In this document: piece after piece, positions 6,805 to 9,332 of the stretch | Layout of the letters: every line of letters begins with the position of its first letter | Position numbering within the stretch: the first letter of the stretch is position 1 | Source: Verrucomicrobiales bacterium | GTDB taxonomy: Bacteria; Verrucomicrobiota; Verrucomicrobiia; Verrucomicrobiales; V1-33 | Direction of reading: 5' to 3' | NCBI GenBank assembly: GCA_023253575.1 | Contig: JALRGB010000528.1 | Location: 1-9,332 of the forward strand | Length of the DNA stretch: 9,332 nucleotides | The notes under the pieces: model-generated | The model's database searches: none | Seen by the model: the letters and a program-made list of their open reading frames with translations, nothing else | What the model was told of the DNA's origin: nothing | Position numbers and translations under genes: made by a program

Positions 6805-6822
6805 GTGACATTTATGATACAG
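6805..6822 (-). promoter_or_regulatory. Pho-box-like site upstream of the PhoX-like gene
   Basis: The minus strand reads CTGTATC-ATAA-ATGTCAC. Against the enterobacterial PhoB site (two CTGTCAT repeats around a 4-bp AT spacer) it matches 14 of 18 positions: 4/7, 4/4 and 6/7. It suits a phosphatase gene, but lies about 109 bp upstream of the candidate -35, where a Pho box normally overlaps, so a chance match is quite possible. Confidence 0.2.
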
Positions 6823-6961
6823 AGTCGTGCGGTTTTACGGGATATGATGGTGGTGACTGAGGACCGGTGGTTGGTATTGTGGTGTGGTTCGGTGGAAAGG
6901 ATGCGACCGGACTGGCGGAGGCTGTTCCTTGGCAGAGGCTGCGCGAAGGGGGTCGGGCGGC

Positions 6962-6989
6962 GAACGACGCTGATGGCCGGGCGTCGTTC
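6962..6989 (-). terminator. perfect 9-bp inverted repeat after the DUF1592 gene
   Basis: GAACGACGC (6962-6970) pairs perfectly with GCGTCGTTC (6981-6989) around a 10-nt loop. It starts 44 nt beyond the stop codon of the DUF1592-type gene and is a likely transcript-end hairpin, although no U-tract follows on the minus strand. The stretch 6806-6961 between this and the AT-rich island is GC- and GT-rich and shows no gene that I can support. Confidence 0.4.
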
Positions 6990-7033
6990 CAGGTTGACTG
7001 AGGTCCGTCTTTTTTGCCGCAGAGCGGCAGTGG

Positions 7034-9332
7034 TCAGCGTGGGAGGAAGGCTGTGCTGGCGGCGACGTGATGGATGAGGTCACGCAGCCGGTAGCCATTG
7101 GTTTTGATGGTGGCGAGGATTTTTTCAACCTCGCTTTGGTCTTGGGGGGTGAGGATTCGCCCGGTGGCGTAAGTGAGCATTTTTTCTACGAGAGTGCGGG
7201 CGATTTGTTCCTCTTTTTCGAGCATGAGTTGCTTCATGTCGTTGATGTCATTGATGGTGGTGCCATCGGGGAGGGTGGAGGAGGGATCAATTTTCAGCGG
7301 CTGGTCACCATTTTTGTAGTGGGTGCGCCAGAGGCCGAGTTCGTCGAAATTTTCGAAGGCGAAGCCGGGAGGGTCGATTTTTCGATGGCAGTGGAGGCAT
7401 GATTCTTGAGCGCGGTGGGCCTCGAGTTGTTCGCGGACGGTCTGGGCGTTGCGCAAGTCTGGGGAGAGGGGTTCGATGTTTGGCGGTGGCGGGCTGGGTG
7501 GTGTGCCGAAGACGCTTTCCAGCACCCAGACGCCGCGGACGATGGGGGAGGTATCGACGCCATTGGCGGTGGCGGTCATGACGGCTGGCATGGTCAGCAT
7601 GCCTCCGCCGTGGGGCGGTTGGGCAGGTACTTTGCGGAAGGCATCGCCGCGCACGTCGTCACGCTGGTAGATCCAGGTGGCGGTGCGTTCATTGAGGAAG
7701 GTGTAATTGGAATCAATAAGCTCACGGATGGGGCCATTGCGCTCGACGAGTTCGGCGAAATAGGCGTCGGTCTGGCGGAGCAGTTGGCCTTCCATTTGCC
7801 GGTGGAAGTAGAAGCCGCCTGATGGTGGCATGGTGCCGAGTTTGTCCAGTCGCAGCCACGCTTCGGTGAAGCGCCGGACGAACGACGCGGCATGGCGGTG
7901 ATTGAGCATTCGTTCGACCTGATGGCGGCGCACGGCCGGGTCGCTGAGCTGGCCGGCGGCGGCGAGGGACATTAATTCCTCATCTGGCATGGAGGACCAG
8001 AGAAAGTAGCTGAGCCGGGAGGCGAGGTTAAAGTCGCCGGCTCCTTCCGCTTCCCGCAGGTAGTAAAAATTCGGGGAGGCGAGGATGGCGGTGCAGGCGA
8101 TGCGCAAGGCTTCCTCGCGGGAGGCGCCGGCTGCCTGGCGAGCCTGCGCCAGTTCGATGTAACGGTGGGTTTCTTCTGGCCGCGGGGGCCGGCGCCAGGC
8201 GCGGTGTGCGAAGTGCTGCAGGAGTTCGTCTATCGGCTCGTGGCCGGTGTGGCCGTAGAGCAGGGCATGACTGGGGGGTGGCCAGGCCTCGGGGAGTGGT
8301 TCGATGGTCAGGCTGTGGATGCGAATGTGGGGACCGGCGTACCCGGCCGTAAAAAGTTCCCGCACCATGTCGTGATGATACTGCTCTTTTTGCGGCGCTG
8401 GAGCACTCTCCTCCGGGGGCGGCCGGTGGGCCGCTGGGTAATATTTTTCGACGAGTTTCTCTGCGCTGAGGCCACGTTCATGCGGTCCGTTCTCCCAGCC
8501 GAGCCATGGTAGCCAATGGGAGTCAATCCACGTTTCAATGACGTAGGCGCGTTTTTGACCGTCGTCCGGCAGCGGCCACTGTTTGATTAGTTCCGTGTTG
8601 GGATTGGCTTCGTTAAAAACGCCGCGGCGCGCATCAATGAGATGCAGTCCGAGGAGCGCTGGTTCGTCTTGGCGGCCGCGGATGAGCTCGCCCCATGGGT
8701 GCCGCTGATGGTGGCTCGACGCCTCGACCGTGAGGCGGTAGCGGCCGGAAACACCTACTCCAGTCGCGGCCATCGCGGTGGGGGCGATGCGCCCGACGTT
8801 CGAGGCCGCCCCTGGTTCAAGATACCGCGCCATGAGCACATCGAAATCTGGATTAAACCGACGCGACGATCCCTCGAGGCCAGCTGGCCCGTCGGTGCGA
8901 ATGTGGCCCGTAAATTGTCGCGTGTCTGGCGGTGGTTGGTTGTTCCGAACGGTGGCCAGATCGAGGCATTCTTCGGCGGCGTTGATGACCAATTTGAGCA
9001 GGAAGTCCGACATGACGAGGCGGCTTCCGATCGTGTCGAAGCCGTGCTCGCGTTCGTCGGCGGGGAATTCACGGACGGGGTCTTCGCTATTTCTTGAAAC
9101 GGTGCCGTCGCCGTTGGTATCTTCCGGTTTGGCGATACCGAGGTTGCGGAAGACCGGTTGTTGTAGGTGGAGCAGATCACGCAGGGTATTGCGCAGTTCG
9201 ATGCGGTTGAGCCGGCGGATGGCGGGTGAGGTGGTGTGGGTCTCGGGTCCGGTGCGGGCATTGCGGAGTGTGGCGCTCAGGAGCTCGATAATGGCGTTCT
9301 TCTCGGCTGCGTCTGGTTGGGGTTTTTGAGGG
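7034..9332 (-). CDS. DUF1587/1595/1592/1588/1585 planctomycetal-type cytochrome protein (N-terminus outside window)
   Basis: The frame is open from the right edge (first full codon 9331-9329) to the stop at 7034-7036: 765 visible residues. The apparent start at 9011-9013 is an internal Met: just upstream the same frame encodes IRRLNRIELRNTLRDLL and DEREHGFDTIG, the hallmark of DUF1587 (about 9230-8925). Next comes a region of about 200 residues, possibly carbohydrate-binding-like, then DUF1595 (about 8240-8047, FAHRAWRRPP), DUF1592 (about 8037-7655, LASRLSYFLWSSMPDEEL), DUF1588 (about 7608-7320, TSPIVRGVWVLE, ENFDELG) with heme motif CLHCH (7385-7399), and DUF1585 (about 7255-7037, EKMLTYATGR). 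Family members usually begin with a cytochrome c domain and a signal peptide, expected beyond 9332. They are exported proteins of unsettled function, often encoded with a DUF1552 protein; none follows here. An acidic DTNGDGT loop (about 9121-9101) interrupts the DUF1587 segment. Confidence 0.93.
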   Translation of the reverse strand, partial: PQKPQPDAAEKNAIIELLSATLRNARTGPETHTTSPAIRRLNRIELRNTLRDLLHLQQPVFRNLGIAKPEDTNGDGTVSRNSEDPVREFPADEREHGFDTIGSRLVMSDFLLKLVINAAEECLDLATVRNNQPPPDTRQFTGHIRTDGPAGLEGSSRRFNPDFDVLMARYLEPGAASNVGRIAPTAMAATGVGVSGRYRLTVEASSHHQRHPWGELIRGRQDEPALLGLHLIDARRGVFNEANPNTELIKQWPLPDDGQKRAYVIETWIDSHWLPWLGWENGPHERGLSAEKLVEKYYPAAHRPPPEESAPAPQKEQYHHDMVRELFTAGYAGPHIRIHSLTIEPLPEAWPPPSHALLYGHTGHEPIDELLQHFAHRAWRRPPRPEETHRYIELAQARQAAGASREEALRIACTAILASPNFYYLREAEGAGDFNLASRLSYFLWSSMPDEELMSLAAAGQLSDPAVRRHQVERMLNHRHAASFVRRFTEAWLRLDKLGTMPPSGGFYFHRQMEGQLLRQTDAYFAELVERNGPIRELIDSNYTFLNERTATWIYQRDDVRGDAFRKVPAQPPHGGGMLTMPAVMTATANGVDTSPIVRGVWVLESVFGTPPSPPPPNIEPLSPDLRNAQTVREQLEAHRAQESCLHCHRKIDPPGFAFENFDELGLWRTHYKNGDQPLKIDPSSTLPDGTTINDINDMKQLMLEKEEQIARTLVEKMLTYATGRILTPQDQSEVEKILATIKTNGYRLRDLIHHVAASTAFLPR

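Noticed and set aside
6750..6822. CRP-type sites suggested by the two TGTGA sequences
   Set aside because: Neither TGTGA is followed at 6 bp by TCACA, so the palindrome needed for CRP is missing.
7011..7029. Stem TGCCGC/GCGGCA next to a T-run as terminator of the DUF1592 gene
   Set aside because: On the minus strand the stem is followed by A residues, not U, so it is not an intrinsic terminator for that gene.
6805..7077. Small plus-strand open frame (GTG at 6805 or ATG at 6814) with GAAGGGA upstream
   Set aside because: The purine run is suggestive, but the product is rich in Arg and Trp, matches no family pattern and runs antisense into the conserved end of the DUF1592 gene.
8755..9261. 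Minus-strand open frame rich in Ser, Thr and Pro near the right edge
   Set aside because: It is an alternate frame of the DUF1592-type gene, whose real frame carries the DUF1587 motifs over the same bases.

Overview
The window comes from a GC-rich Gram-negative bacterium, most probably a Verrucomicrobiota member (Planctomycetota is the alternative). The main clue is the large gene at the right edge, a DUF1587-DUF1595-DUF1592-DUF1588-DUF1585 heme protein, an architecture that is abundant in those phyla. A TonB-dependent receptor confirms an outer membrane. None of the genes has a convincing Shine-Dalgarno at the preferred start, which is also common there.

Layout. 1-249: non-coding leader with a GC-rich hairpin/repeat, a second structured stretch with two competing pairings, and a candidate promoter. 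250-2352 (+): TonB-dependent outer-membrane receptor of the type carrying a FRAP box; its substrate cannot be read from context. All other genes are on the minus strand. 2401-3069: a membrane-anchored, proline-linker, helical-repeat-like protein that overlaps by 4 bp (ATGA) the end of the gene before it. 3066-4784: a large exported protein with two CxxCH heme sites about 310 residues apart. 4785-4927: two strong GC-rich hairpins, likely the terminator of the next gene. 4928-6481: an exported PhoX/DUF839-like beta-propeller protein, related to calcium/iron alkaline phosphatases but divergent and without a clear twin-arginine signal. 6482-7033: an intergenic region with a long leader, a sharply AT-rich island (18% G+C over 6661-6780) holding candidate promoters and a Pho-box-like site, and a perfect 9-bp inverted repeat. 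7034-9332: the DUF1592-type cytochrome protein, open through the right edge, so its N-terminus lies outside the window.

How they may work together. Every predicted product is exported or envelope-located, and two of the minus-strand genes encode heme proteins. The tightest functional link is the coupled pair of diheme cytochrome and anchored partner (ATGA overlap). Its link to the PhoX-like gene is positional only, since hairpins separate them. The best candidate for something undescribed is this cytochrome plus anchored helical partner, possibly with the PhoX-like protein as a neighbour. No tRNA, rRNA, CRISPR, transposase or phage gene was seen.
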